Assembly: GCA_002343825.1 (NCBI GenBank)
Contig: DDSL01000126.1
Span: 220 to 46,183 of the forward strand
From: Chthonomonas sp. UBA2391
GTDB taxonomy: Bacteria; Armatimonadota; Fimbriimonadia; Fimbriimonadales; Fimbriimonadaceae
DNA length: 45,964 nucleotides
Direction: 5' to 3'
Shown here: in pieces, positions 6,922 to 15,543 of the stretch
Position numbering within the stretch: position 1 is the first letter of the stretch
How the letters are laid out: each line of letters starts with the position of its first letter
Translations under genes and position numbers: made by a program
The notes under the pieces: generated by a model
Databases searched by the model: none
Told to the model about the DNA's origin: nothing
What the model saw: only the letters and a program-made list of their open reading frames with translations

Positions 6922-9569
6922 GGTTTTTCCATTTGTTCCAAATACTCAGGATCGTCCATCTTGATCTTGGCCGCCTCCCGGCGACGGCGTTCGAACTTCG
7001 GATCGGTGGGGTCGAAGGTGTCTTCCGGCTTGAAGACCCTCGGGTCGACTGGGACGTGGCGATAGCCGGTCAGGTTTTTCTGGGTGCTGAAGAGATCACT
7101 CAGATCGGTGGTTACGGCATCGAACATGTTGTTGGGACCCGCCCCAAAGATTTGGTAGATCGTCTTGAGGATGCTGATGATGCTCGAGTGCTCGGTGCCG
7201 ACGTAGCCGCGCTTGCTATAGGGGCTGATCGCGAGGACAAAGCTGCGGTGCCGGTCGATGTGGTCGTTGTCCCCGCCCGAGTCGTCTTGGGTGACAAAGA
7301 TCGCCATCTTTTGCCACTCGGGCTGCTGGGTCAGCCACTCGACGATCCGCCCAAGAGCGAGGTCGTTATCGGCCATGAAGCTCTCGGTGTAGGGATATCC
7401 GCGGTTCGGCATTGGTCCGGCGCCGTGGTCATTGCAGATCGCGATGTTTAAGAATTTGGGCAAGGGCTTGCCGTTGCTTCGATAGTTCTTCTGGAGGTCC
7501 TCCACGAACCAATCCGCGCGCGCGATGTCGGGGATGTTGGTGTTGTATGCCGGAAACTCAAAGCACGTCCGATCGAAGAGGACCTTGGGCATCGGGTGAT
7601 TGATCCGGTAGTAGGTCCCGGCTCGGTTCGTCATCCACCCCTCGTCGGTGCCGGGTAGCTCGTAGCCCTCGCCATAGTTCCGGAACTCGATCCCGTTTCG
7701 GTGGAGGTGCTCCCAGAGGCTCCCGTTTTCGAGGTAGTCCTCGGGAATCTGGCTTCCATCGCTACCGATGCTTGCGAGCCGGCCCTTGGCCGTGTTGTCC
7801 AGCCGCAATCCCCAACCAGCGTAAAAGATTCGCGTCGTCCAAAGGCTCGGATAGACTCCGACCAGCCATCGGTGGCCATCGCCGCTGGCCTGGGGTTCCA
7901 TGTAGAAGTTGTCGCAGATCGCGAACTCTTCGGCCAGCTTCAGGTGGTTGGGCATGATCGGTAGCCGCAGGTCGCGGCCCTTCGCTTGAATCCAGCCGTT
8001 GCGGCCGTAGTGGGCGAAGTCCGCGTTGCCACGTGCGCCCTTGAGTTCACCGAAGATTCCGTCGAAAGTGTGATTTTCTTTAGTGATAAAGACCACATGC
8101 TCGATCATCGGACTCGGCACGCCGAGCCCCGGGGCCACCACCTTTTTCCCTTCGGTCAGTGGGCCCCGTGCCACGGGGATAAGGCCGTTGTTGCGCAGGA
8201 CCCTTTGGCTCAGCGCCGCCAGCTCACCGGGTTCGGGTTCGGGCAACACCTGGATCATCCCGGGCATCTCGGGTAGTCCAAACCGCTCATCCGATTCAGC
8301 CCGTGGAATCCCTCTCGGGCCGCGTCCGAGACCCTTTTGACAAGCCACGGCGAGCTTTTTGGTCCCCGGAATCCGGCGAACCTGCATGGGAAACCATCCG
8401 GTCGGGATGTGACCCACGACCTTGCGAGTCTTAACGTCAATCTTGACCAGAGCATTCAGCCCGCTCTCACACACATACAGCGACTGACCATCCGCCGAAA
8501 GTGTCATCCCACTGGGGATCACTCCCCGGAGCTTGGCTAATTCCTTGGTCGGGGTGAGCTTGATCGTTTCTCTCACCTTCAGCGTGATCGGGTCCAGCGC
8601 CTGGACGGTGTCGTTGTTGCTATTGCTGACCCAGACTCGGTCTCCAGCCGAGAGCAGGGCACAGGGAGCCGATCCTCCGACCGCCTTTCCTCCATCGGCT
8701 GGGGCGTGGATCATCAGCCCGGTCTTCTGCCGCGCGACGATCTTTGGCTGAGTCGGCTGAGTGATATCGTAGGCAAAGACGCTGTGGGCCTCCGGACTCT
8801 GGTCATCCCCGAGGCCCGGCACCCGGCGACCCTCTTTTTCCACCCCGTCACGAGCTTCGGCGCTGGGGTAGCCAAAGGCGGGGGTCGAGATGCCACGCGA
8901 ATTGCCTTCACCGGCGCGAGGCGCACCGATCACCGAGTAGTCAAAGATCCCGATATTGGCCACGTACAATCGATTGCGCGTGGCGTCCATCGCGAGTGCG
9001 TAAGGTTGGCGACCCGCAGCGACCGAGGAGACCAGCTTCCTGGTCTCGAGGTCGTAGGTCAGCAAGCGCTGGTGGGCGATGTGGATGGCATAGAGCGTCC
9101 GCCGGTCGGGCGAGATCGCAAAGTCATTCAAGTAGGTGTTCTTGAAAGTCTCGGTATTGGCCGAGACCTCGTGCAAAATCCGCGGTTGGGGATCCAAGTC
9201 AACCCAAGCGATCCCGCCCGCCTCGCCCGTGCTGACTACCAATGAGTTGTTATCCAAGAACACCATGGCCGGTGCCCAGTCCTTGGCGGCCAGCCGAGTC
9301 CCACGTTCTTTCGATCCCGCCGAATCACTCGGGTAGAGAATCAAACCGGTCTCGTCTATGCCGACTAGGCGCTTCCCGTCCGGGCTCGAGAGGAGTTGCC
9401 ACAGATCGGCCCCGGTGTAGAGCCGCCTACCGACCGGCGTCAAGAGGCGACCGTTCGGCAAGACGGTCTCGCCCCCCGGGATCACCTCGGCGTATCGGTT
9501 TCCGGCGGGGGTTCGATATTCAGTTGGAGCCGCCAAGGGCAGCGACGCAAGCACAAGCAAGCCAAGCAC
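6918..9569 (-). CDS. YncE-type beta-propeller fused to phosphoesterase domain, exported
   Basis: 883 residues, start GTG, followed by a hydrophobic signal (LGLLVLASLPLAAP). Residues ~50-450 form a YncE/lactonase-like beta-propeller (SPDGKRLVGIDETG, ISPDRRTLYAI, MDATRNRLYVANIG, LSADGQSLYVCES). Residues ~490-850 are a phosphoesterase domain (PF04185/alkaline-phosphatase superfamily): HVVFITKENHTFDGIFGE, NHLKLAEEFAICDNFY, EPQASGDGHRWLVG, FVTQDDSGGDNDHIDRHR. Probably hydrolyses phosphate esters or phospholipids outside the cytoplasm. It is first in a two-gene unit with the prepilin-like protein. Confidence 0.9.
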   Translation of the reverse strand: MLGLLVLASLPLAAPTEYRTPAGNRYAEVIPGGETVLPNGRLLTPVGRRLYTGADLWQLLSSPDGKRLVGIDETGLILYPSDSAGSKERGTRLAAKDWAPAMVFLDNNSLVVSTGEAGGIAWVDLDPQPRILHEVSANTETFKNTYLNDFAISPDRRTLYAIHIAHQRLLTYDLETRKLVSSVAAGRQPYALAMDATRNRLYVANIGIFDYSVIGAPRAGEGNSRGISTPAFGYPSAEARDGVEKEGRRVPGLGDDQSPEAHSVFAYDITQPTQPKIVARQKTGLMIHAPADGGKAVGGSAPCALLSAGDRVWVSNSNNDTVQALDPITLKVRETIKLTPTKELAKLRGVIPSGMTLSADGQSLYVCESGLNALVKIDVKTRKVVGHIPTGWFPMQVRRIPGTKKLAVACQKGLGRGPRGIPRAESDERFGLPEMPGMIQVLPEPEPGELAALSQRVLRNNGLIPVARGPLTEGKKVVAPGLGVPSPMIEHVVFITKENHTFDGIFGELKGARGNADFAHYGRNGWIQAKGRDLRLPIMPNHLKLAEEFAICDNFYMEPQASGDGHRWLVGVYPSLWTTRIFYAGWGLRLDNTAKGRLASIGSDGSQIPEDYLENGSLWEHLHRNGIEFRNYGEGYELPGTDEGWMTNRAGTYYRINHPMPKVLFDRTCFEFPAYNTNIPDIARADWFVEDLQKNYRSNGKPLPKFLNIAICNDHGAGPMPNRGYPYTESFMADNDLALGRIVEWLTQQPEWQKMAIFVTQDDSGGDNDHIDRHRSFVLAISPYSKRGYVGTEHSSIISILKTIYQIFGAGPNNMFDAVTTDLSDLFSTQKNLTGYRHVPVDPRVFKPEDTFDPTDPKFERRRREAAKIKMDDPEYLEQMEKP

Positions 9570-9575
9570 ACTTTC

Positions 9576-9581
9576 AGTATG
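9576..9581 (-). promoter_or_regulatory. -10-like hexamer CATACT, 6 nt before GTG start
   Basis: On the minus strand CATACT is followed by GAAAGT and then the GTG at 9569. No ribosome-binding sequence lies between, consistent with a leaderless start. Confidence 0.5.
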
Positions 9582-9587
9582 CCGGAG

Positions 9588-9616
9588 GCCCTCGTTAAGA
9601 TTGCGTTAACGAGGGC
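9588..9616. repeat. 11-bp perfect inverted repeat (terminator or operator)
   Basis: GCCCTCGTTAA (9588-9598) pairs with TTAACGAGGGC (9606-9616) around a 7-nt loop. It sits between the stop of the beta-barrel gene (9634) and the -10 element of the phosphoesterase gene. No T-run follows on either strand, so it may be a weak terminator for the leftward metal-handling locus or an operator in the -35 zone of the next gene. Confidence 0.6.
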
Positions 9617-9633
9617 AAGAATCTCGATTGGTC

Positions 9634-10284
9634 TCACCAGCGGCGGCCAATCATGATGCCGAGGCTTTTGCTCTCGATCAGATAAACCCCGCCGAAATGG
9701 CTCCCTCGGCCATAGGTGACGAACGGATGTCGATCGTGGCCATCATCTTGAAGGCCCACCCCGAGTCCGTTCTTCCAGTTGTAGCGCACACCCCAAAGAG
9801 GGTGGCCGTGGGACTCGTTGCTCCGGAGCCCGACGCCCGCATAGGCGTTCAGGCGATCGCCATTGGCGAGGGCGAAGTTCTTCTCCGCCGTCAGGGCATA
9901 GCCCGGGTTCCCGGTGCCGATCCCCTGGACCCCGGCCGAGACGCTGATCGAGAGAGTCTTGGCTCCTTCGGGCGCTAGGCGCATCGAGGCCAGGTAGCGG
10001 AGTGCGTTTTGCTTCCATAGGTGGGCGACGCCGAGCTGAAGCTCGGGACGCGCTTGGTACCAAAGGAAGGTCTCCGCCCGGGTGACGGTGGTCGGAGCAA
10101 TCACGGTGTTGAGCAGAAAGCGACTATTCGACGCCGAACCGGCGCCGTATCCACCCGCGACTCACAGTGGGCAGCGCGCTTGTCCGCCCTCATCCGTGAC
10201 TTCCGGGGCAGCGACCCCCAGGGCCGAAGCCCCGAAGATCGCCGTCAGCAGGATTACTTGCCGCAAGCGCAGCTGCTCCCGCAT
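9634..10284 (-). pseudogene. outer-membrane beta-barrel-like protein gene with in-frame TGA at codon 41
   Basis: From the ATG at 10284 the frame reads a basic start and hydrophobic signal peptide (MREQLRLRQVILLTAIFGAS..., ending LGVAA), then about 15 residues, then TGA at 10162-10164. The same frame continues without a shift (VAGGYGAGSASNSRFLLN...) for 175 residues of alternating beta-rich sequence ending MIGRRW, an outer-membrane-barrel-like aromatic C-terminus. The part after the TGA can start only at a GTG (10104) and would lack any export signal, so the two halves most likely belong together. The start overlaps the Cys-rich gene by 31 bp. Possible causes: nonsense mutation, sequencing error, readthrough or recoding. 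Family not recognised. Confidence 0.65.
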
Positions 10285-10472
10285 TCGCACTTGTCGCCGC
10301 ACTGGCAGGCGCTAGCCTTGGTTCCGCATTTGCAGTCCGAGCCGCAGGTGCAGTCTCCGCCGACTTGGCACTGACAGGCCGAAGCGTTCGGAAGGCTGCT
10401 GCCGGCTCCACTGGGGATGGCAGCGAAGACGCCGAGGGTCAGGCCACCGAGGGCCAAAAGGGTCTTGATCAT
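10254..10472 (-). CDS. secreted metallothionein-like Cys-rich protein (six CXC motifs)
   Basis: 72 residues from the ATG at 10472, chosen because AGGAG lies 7 nt upstream; an in-frame extension to 10526 has no such site. Residues 1-~23 are a signal peptide (MIKTLLALGGLTLGVFAAIP). The mature part has 12 cysteines, all in CXC pairs (CQC, CTC, CKC, CQC, CEC, CAC), spaced regularly with Gly, Asp and Lys. This resembles a metallothionein exported from the cytoplasm and suggests soft-metal (Cu, Zn, Cd) binding in the envelope, which is inference. It sits between a CCC-containing secreted protein and a barrel-like protein. Confidence 0.75.
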   Translation of the reverse strand: MIKTLLALGGLTLGVFAAIPSGAGSSLPNASACQCQVGGDCTCGSDCKCGTKASACQCGDKCECGSSCACGK

Positions 10473-10544
10473 TTTTGAACTCCTGTTCTGATTGGGTTCG
10501 GGGGAGTTCACGGAGGTGAAAGTCACTCCGTTCTCTCCGGACGT

Positions 10545-10925
10545 CTACAGCGAGGTCCGGAAGTGGGGTGGCGCACGGCCAGCGTAACCTGAGGTCTCGG
10601 GGTCGGGCGGCCCTCGAGGTGTTGACGATCGTCGAGCCGGCACAGTGGCCCACGTCCAACTCAGAATCGGTTGGAGGTAGTCGGGATGTGGGTAGGCCGG
10701 AATCTCGAACGCCACTTGGGGCGCGAGGGCCATCACGTCTCGATCGGCCGGAGCCGGATCCACCGCTTTGAGGGTGCAGGTGCACTTTTCGCAACGGAGT
10801 CCCTCAACGGGGCAACAACACTTGGAGGGTTCGCAGCGCATGGCCGAAGCCAAGGGCGCGACGAGAAGCGACAGGCTCAAGCTGAGCCAGAGAGCAATCA
10901 TTCGAATGGTCCCTTTTCGCTTCAT
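10545..10925 (-). CDS. secreted small protein with CCC motif, possible metal-handling role
   Basis: 126 residues from the ATG at 10925 (MKRKGTIRMIALWLSLSL), giving a basic n-region and signal peptide ending PLASA. The mature part begins MRCEPSKCCCPVEGLRCEKCTCTL (7 cysteines in 19 residues from SKCCC on), followed by a Pro-rich tail ending APPHFRTSL. Alternative starts are 10934 and 10901. A TATAAT at 10938-10933 on the minus strand overlaps the first ATG, so transcription probably begins just upstream. The family is not firmly recognised; it resembles short Cys-rich proteins beside copper genes. An open frame extends back into mutL but has no coding character there. Confidence 0.65.
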   Translation of the reverse strand: MKRKGTIRMIALWLSLSLSLLVAPLASAMRCEPSKCCCPVEGLRCEKCTCTLKAVDPAPADRDVMALAPQVAFEIPAYPHPDYLQPILSWTWATVPARRSSTPRGPPDPETSGYAGRAPPHFRTSL

Positions 10926-11004
10926 TGCTTTCATTATAACAAGCAAACGATGAGAACTGAGCCCGCTCGCGGGCATTCTTGACTCGTTTCCACTTTTGTC
11001 CGGC

Positions 11005-12816
11005 CTAGTGACGCTTAAACCGGCGTTCGAGGTCGCCCCTTCCCAAAACGAGCGTGATCGGACGGCCATGGGGACAGAGATAAGGGTTCTCGGTCTCGCC
11101 CAGATCCAGCAAGAGCTTTTCCATCTCGGCGTGGGAGAGCGGATCGCCGGCCTTGACCGCCATCTTGCAGGCGGCCATGATCCAGACCGCGTCCCGAGCT
11201 GGGGCAACACAACCGCTCCCGCCCTCGACCATCTGCTCGACGACTTCGCGCAAGATCTTGACCGGATCCCGCCCCCGCAGAGCCGCCGGAGCCGAACGGA
11301 GCAGGAACGATCCTGCACCGAAGGGGTCCAGTTCGAACCCTAACTGGGCCAATTCTTCCCGGTGTTCTTCGAGCAAGACCGCTTGCCGCGACTCGAAGTG
11401 AAGGGTCTCGGGCATCAGAAGCGCTTGCCGCTCAACGGGGACCCGGCCCAGACTTCGGCGGAAGCGTTCATAGAGAATCCGCTCGTGGGCCACGTGCTGG
11501 TCCACGACGAGGAGGCCCTGGTGATTCTCGGCGATGATGAACGTATTCATCGATTGACCGATGATCCTTAAACCCTCCAAGAGGCTCTCATAAGCCCGGC
11601 CGCCAGTGGGAATTGCAGTTGGAGAATCTCCGTCCAGGTTCGGCTCTAACGGCGGCGGATGAGGCAGGGGAGCCGAATTCGTCCAGCCCTCTGAGCCGAC
11701 CGGCCCCCGCGCCAGACCGAACAGAGTCAGCATCGGATCATTGGCCGGAGTCTCCCGCTGGAGGGCCTCGTTGGCCTTGAGGATGGCTCCCGCATCGGGG
11801 TTCATGCCGCAACGCAGAAGGGCCTCTCGGATCCCGTGCCGAACCGCATCGGTGACCTGAACCTCGTGCTGAAACTTGACCTCCATCTTGGTGGGCGAGA
11901 CGTTGCAGTCCACCCGGGCCGGATCGACATCGAGGAACAAGGCCGCCACCGGGAAACGCCGCTCGGGCGTGATCAAACGGAAGGCAACGTCGAGAGCCGT
12001 CCCGATCGAGCGCGTGCGCGTGGCACGCTGATTCACGAAGAACCACTGCATGGATCGGTTCGAGCGGGTGAGGTGGGGCGGCGAGACAAAGCCTCGCACG
12101 CGGACCCCGTTCTCAAAGTGGTCGATCTCGGCCAGCCCACGCACGAGCTCCCGACCCCAGATGCTGGCCAGCGCCTCCAAGACGTTGCCCTCGCCCATCG
12201 TCCGCACAAGCTCCGACCCGTTGTGCTCCAAACGCACCGCGACCCCGGGATAGGCCAGGGCCAAACGCTGGACCATTTCCACACACAAGGAAAGTTCGGT
12301 GGCGTCGCTTCGCAGGAACTTGAGCCTGGCTGGGGTGTTGTAGAACAGCTCCTCGACGAGGACCTCGGTCCCCATCGGTCCCGGCTCGGGCAGCAACGGG
12401 GTGATCGTGCCCGATTCGACTTGGACTCCGGCCCGGACGCTCCCATCGGTCCCCGAGCGCAGCGTCAATCGGCTGACCGAGGCGATGCTGGGCAGGGCCT
12501 CGCCTCGAAAGCCTAGGGTCCCCACCCGACTGAGGTCGGTGACCGAGCGGATCTTGCTGGTAGCGTGACGCTGGAGAGCAAGGGCAAGGTCTTCGGCCGG
12601 AATCCCCGACCCGTTGTCCCGAACCCGGATCCGGGTTCGGCCAGCATCGATGAGCTCGATTTCGATCCGAGTCGAGCCCGCATCGATGGCATTCTCGAGG
12701 AGCTCCTTGAGCGCCGAAGCCGGGCGCTCCACGACCTCACCGGCCGCAATCTGGTTCACGGTGTGAGGGTCGAGGGCCTGGATCCGCCGGAATTCAAAGG
12801 AAATGGGAGCCGCCAT
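11005..12816 (-). CDS. mutL: DNA mismatch repair protein MutL
   Basis: 603 residues. N-terminal GHKL ATPase: NQIAAGEVVERPASALKELL, ENAIDAG (~41-47), RDNGSGI (~66-72), TLGFRGEAL (~100-108). C-terminal domain with endonuclease-type motifs: DQHVAHERILYE (one change from DQHAX2EX4E), ACKMAVKAGD, CPHGRP and a terminal FKR. It is therefore probably a nicking-type MutL, as in most bacteria without MutH. MutL couples MutS mismatch recognition to strand incision. mutS is not in the window. It is 53 bp downstream of the TPR-like gene on the same strand. Confidence 0.97.
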   Translation of the reverse strand: MAAPISFEFRRIQALDPHTVNQIAAGEVVERPASALKELLENAIDAGSTRIEIELIDAGRTRIRVRDNGSGIPAEDLALALQRHATSKIRSVTDLSRVGTLGFRGEALPSIASVSRLTLRSGTDGSVRAGVQVESGTITPLLPEPGPMGTEVLVEELFYNTPARLKFLRSDATELSLCVEMVQRLALAYPGVAVRLEHNGSELVRTMGEGNVLEALASIWGRELVRGLAEIDHFENGVRVRGFVSPPHLTRSNRSMQWFFVNQRATRTRSIGTALDVAFRLITPERRFPVAALFLDVDPARVDCNVSPTKMEVKFQHEVQVTDAVRHGIREALLRCGMNPDAGAILKANEALQRETPANDPMLTLFGLARGPVGSEGWTNSAPLPHPPPLEPNLDGDSPTAIPTGGRAYESLLEGLRIIGQSMNTFIIAENHQGLLVVDQHVAHERILYERFRRSLGRVPVERQALLMPETLHFESRQAVLLEEHREELAQLGFELDPFGAGSFLLRSAPAALRGRDPVKILREVVEQMVEGGSGCVAPARDAVWIMAACKMAVKAGDPLSHAEMEKLLLDLGETENPYLCPHGRPITLVLGRGDLERRFKRH

Positions 12817-12869
12817 CCGCTTATAGCATGATGACGTATGCGCTCCCCCTCTCGTCGCCCTCGGCTCGC

Positions 12870-13808
12870 CTAGTGGTGCTCTTCCTCTTCTTCAGGAATT
12901 TCCACCCGGTCGGGGGTTTTTTGTCCAGGAACGGTCTTGAGCGGCGACTCATGAAGGAGTCGCATCAAGAGGGAATCCTCAGGGAAAAGTTGGAGACCCG
13001 CTTTGGCCGAAGCCACCTTGCCTTCGTAGTCCCCGATCTCGCGGTGACACAGCGTCTTCCAGCGGAAGGCATCCTGAAGCGCCTCTTGATCATCGGGGCC
13101 GAGCTTCTCGAGGTTGGGCCCGCCATAACGGATCGCAGCCGCAAAATCGGGGATTGCTCCTCGGAAATCGCGCTGGCGGCGGACCTTAACGCTTCCTAGT
13201 TCCATGTGGATCGCCACACTCTGAGGATTCTTTTCCAAGCCTTCCTTCAGATAGGCCATCATCTTGACCTCCGAACCCGGGACTCGACCCCAGCCGATCG
13301 CCGCCGAACCGGTGGTCCAACCCCGGATGAAGTGGGGGTCGAGCCAGGTCATCAGGCGAAAGAGTGGGAGGGCCGTCTTGGGCGAGTTGTGACCGTGGTT
13401 GGTCATGTCCTTATAGGTGCTGGTGGCCCGCTCGACATCTCCCATCCAGCCTCGGAAATCTTCGCTTTGGCTTGGCACCACGGTCCGCATCGCGCTATCG
13501 TCGTGCAAGTCCTTCTCATGGTTGTCGCTGGTTCCGACTCCCATTTGTCCCGCCGCCAGCTCTTGGTCGGTCAGGGGGCGCATCTCCACCCCGTTGTGCA
13601 GATAGCGGTCGGTCCGGAGCCAAAGCCATGCCGAGATGTTTGTCCGAAACTGGCCCAAGAGAGTCGCCCCGGCGTGGGTCTCGTGGGCGTTCAGACCGGC
13701 GACTTCCGTCGCGGGACGCAACGGCTCTTGGAGCCGGTGAGCCCCCATCCCGGCAAGCGCCGCCCCGATGAGGGCTAGGAGCGGAATCCACGGAATCGAC
13801 TTCGCCAT
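12870..13808 (-). CDS. membrane-anchored TPR-like protein beside ABC exporter
   Basis: 312 residues from the ATG at 13808, which overlaps the permease stop by one base (TGATG). An N-terminal hydrophobic anchor (IPWIPLLALIGAALAGMGA) is followed by helical repeats resembling TPRs (LPLFRLMTWLDPHFIRGWTTG, LKEGLEKNPQSVAIHMELGSV, DAFRWKTLCHREIGDYEGK, AKAGLQLFPEDSLL). The C-terminus is acidic and then histidine (EEEEEHH). Gene order suggests an accessory part of the ABC system; the role is unknown. Confidence 0.75.
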   Translation of the reverse strand: MAKSIPWIPLLALIGAALAGMGAHRLQEPLRPATEVAGLNAHETHAGATLLGQFRTNISAWLWLRTDRYLHNGVEMRPLTDQELAAGQMGVGTSDNHEKDLHDDSAMRTVVPSQSEDFRGWMGDVERATSTYKDMTNHGHNSPKTALPLFRLMTWLDPHFIRGWTTGSAAIGWGRVPGSEVKMMAYLKEGLEKNPQSVAIHMELGSVKVRRQRDFRGAIPDFAAAIRYGGPNLEKLGPDDQEALQDAFRWKTLCHREIGDYEGKVASAKAGLQLFPEDSLLMRLLHESPLKTVPGQKTPDRVEIPEEEEEHH

Positions 13809-14584
13809 CAGATCGCCTGCCTTCGGAACCGGGCCCAGCTCAAGACAAGCATCGCCAGCGAATAGACCGCCGCGTAGCCTAGGAGCGCCCCGACCACCCA
13901 CAACGGAGCCGGTCCCCACCCGCTATTGGCAGCTCGATCACCGACGTCGAAAAGGCCGTATTGGGGCAAGAGGCCATTGAGCACTTTGAAGAGGAACTGA
14001 ACCGGCGGAGAGGCGAACTCAAAGGCCATCGTCATAGCCCGCACGATCATCCCCGTTCCGGCGGCGAGGATCAGGCTCATGACACACGCTCCAGCGGGCG
14101 TCATCAGCAGACTCATGAGGAGGGTCACGCTACAGAGCATGGCCAGGCCGATCATCTTGAGGAGGATGTATTGCAGCATCACCGGCTCGAACGGCACGCG
14201 GAACAGCGCCAAAGCGAGGCTCGTGGTAACAAGCAGCAAACCGAACGAGATCCACGTCACGGCCACCGCGCCGAGCCACTTTCCGACCAGCAGTTCCCAC
14301 CGGCTGATGGGCCGGGCGAGAAGCGGATAGAGGGTCCGATTCTTGATCTCGTCGGGCATCATGCGCCCACTGACCAAAACGGCGATGATCGTGGTGAAGA
14401 TCCCAAGAACGCTGGTCGCGAGGTCCTTCACAAAGCTCTGGAGGCCATCGAGCCCAAAGAATCCGAGCAGGCTAGCGCTCAGCAAGATCAGGAGACCGAG
14501 GATGGCGACCACCCACAGATCTTTGCGGCGAACGGAGTCGATGACGACCCCACGGGTGAGTGCTTTGAGTACGAAAAATCTCAT
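13808..14584 (-). CDS. ABC-2 type transporter permease
   Basis: 258 residues with about six hydrophobic segments (LWVVAILGLLILLSASLLGF, LGIFTTIIAVLVSGRM, WISFGLLLVTTSLALALF, MIGLAMLCSVTLLMSLLM, MSLILAAGTGMIV, and PLWVVGALLGYAAVY near the end). The NRTLYPLLARPISRWELLVGKWLG stretch is typical of the ABC2_membrane family. It overlaps the ATPase gene by ATGA (14581-14584) and the TPR-like gene by one base, forming a three-gene exporter operon. Substrate unknown. Confidence 0.9.
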   Translation of the reverse strand: MRFFVLKALTRGVVIDSVRRKDLWVVAILGLLILLSASLLGFFGLDGLQSFVKDLATSVLGIFTTIIAVLVSGRMMPDEIKNRTLYPLLARPISRWELLVGKWLGAVAVTWISFGLLLVTTSLALALFRVPFEPVMLQYILLKMIGLAMLCSVTLLMSLLMTPAGACVMSLILAAGTGMIVRAMTMAFEFASPPVQFLFKVLNGLLPQYGLFDVGDRAANSGWGPAPLWVVGALLGYAAVYSLAMLVLSWARFRRQAI

Positions 14585-15507
14585 GCTGCCCTCTGAATCG
14601 TGTCGATAAAGTAGTCTTCCAGCGAGCCTTCTCGGGCAATCATCTCGATCACCTTTCCGCCCTGCTGATGAATTCGGTCGATGGCTTGGAGGAGGTCGCT
14701 TTGGTTACCAAAGCGCACCCGAACCGCGCCACCTTCGCCGATTTCGATGTCCTCGCTCCAATCGGAGAGCACGGGGCCCCCAGTGTAGGTGACCTCGAAT
14801 TCGCGGAGTTGGTCACGCAGATCGTCGAGTTTGCGCTCCTCGATCAGATGGCCCTTATCGATGAGAAGAAGTCGGTCGCAGAGCATCTCGACCTCGGCCA
14901 ACTCGTGACTGCTGAAGAACAGGGTGCAGCCTGCATCGCGTCGGGCCTTGAGGAGGTTCCGAAGCTCCCGTCGCCCGATCGGATCAAGGCCGCTGGTCAC
15001 CTCGTCGAGAATCAAGACGTCGGGGCTTCCGAGGAGGGATTGAGCGATGCCAACGCGCTGGAGCATCCCCTTGCTCAGGGTTCGATTCTGGCGTCGGTAG
15101 GATTCGCTGAGGCCGACGAGTTCCAAAAGGTGCATGGCCTCCTTCCGGAGCTCGGGACCGCGCAGACCCTGAAGCTCGCCAAAAAGGGTGAGGGTCTCGA
15201 TGGGGGTCAGGTAAGGATAGTAAAGAGCGACCTCGGGAAGGTAGCCCACCCGCTTGCGAGCTGCGAGTGACCCGGCCCGGAGACCCATGATCGAGGCACT
15301 GCCGCCATCGGGTTCGACAAAGCCCATGAGGGCCTTGATGGTGCTCGACTTGCCGGCACCATTGGGACCCAGAAATCCCACGACCTCGCCCGGCTGAACG
15401 GCAAAGCTAAGCCCCTGCACGGCCTTGAGAGTCTGCCCACCTTTGGTCCGATAGGAAACGTGAAGATCGGTGACTTGAATCGCGCTACTTTCCACTGTAG
15501 TTTCCAT
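14581..15507 (-). CDS. ABC transporter ATP-binding protein
   Basis: 308 residues. Walker A GPNGAGKSS (~49-57), Q-loop region GYLPEVALYYPYLT, signature LSKGMLQRVGIAQSLL, Walker B VLILDEVTSGLDP, H-loop SSHELAEVE. The C-terminal extension (residues ~220-308) is typical of CcmA/NatA/DrrA-like exporter ATPases. First gene of the exporter operon. Confidence 0.95.
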   Translation of the reverse strand: METTVESSAIQVTDLHVSYRTKGGQTLKAVQGLSFAVQPGEVVGFLGPNGAGKSSTIKALMGFVEPDGGSASIMGLRAGSLAARKRVGYLPEVALYYPYLTPIETLTLFGELQGLRGPELRKEAMHLLELVGLSESYRRQNRTLSKGMLQRVGIAQSLLGSPDVLILDEVTSGLDPIGRRELRNLLKARRDAGCTLFFSSHELAEVEMLCDRLLLIDKGHLIEERKLDDLRDQLREFEVTYTGGPVLSDWSEDIEIGEGGAVRVRFGNQSDLLQAIDRIHQQGGKVIEMIAREGSLEDYFIDTIQRAA

Positions 15508-15543
15508 TGTCGGAAACCTGAAGTAGCTTCTGAAGATTCAAGT

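Noticed and set aside
10926..11318. Upstream extension of the CCC protein into mutL.
   Set aside because: That part is the out-of-frame shadow of mutL; the signal peptide begins at 10925 or nearby.
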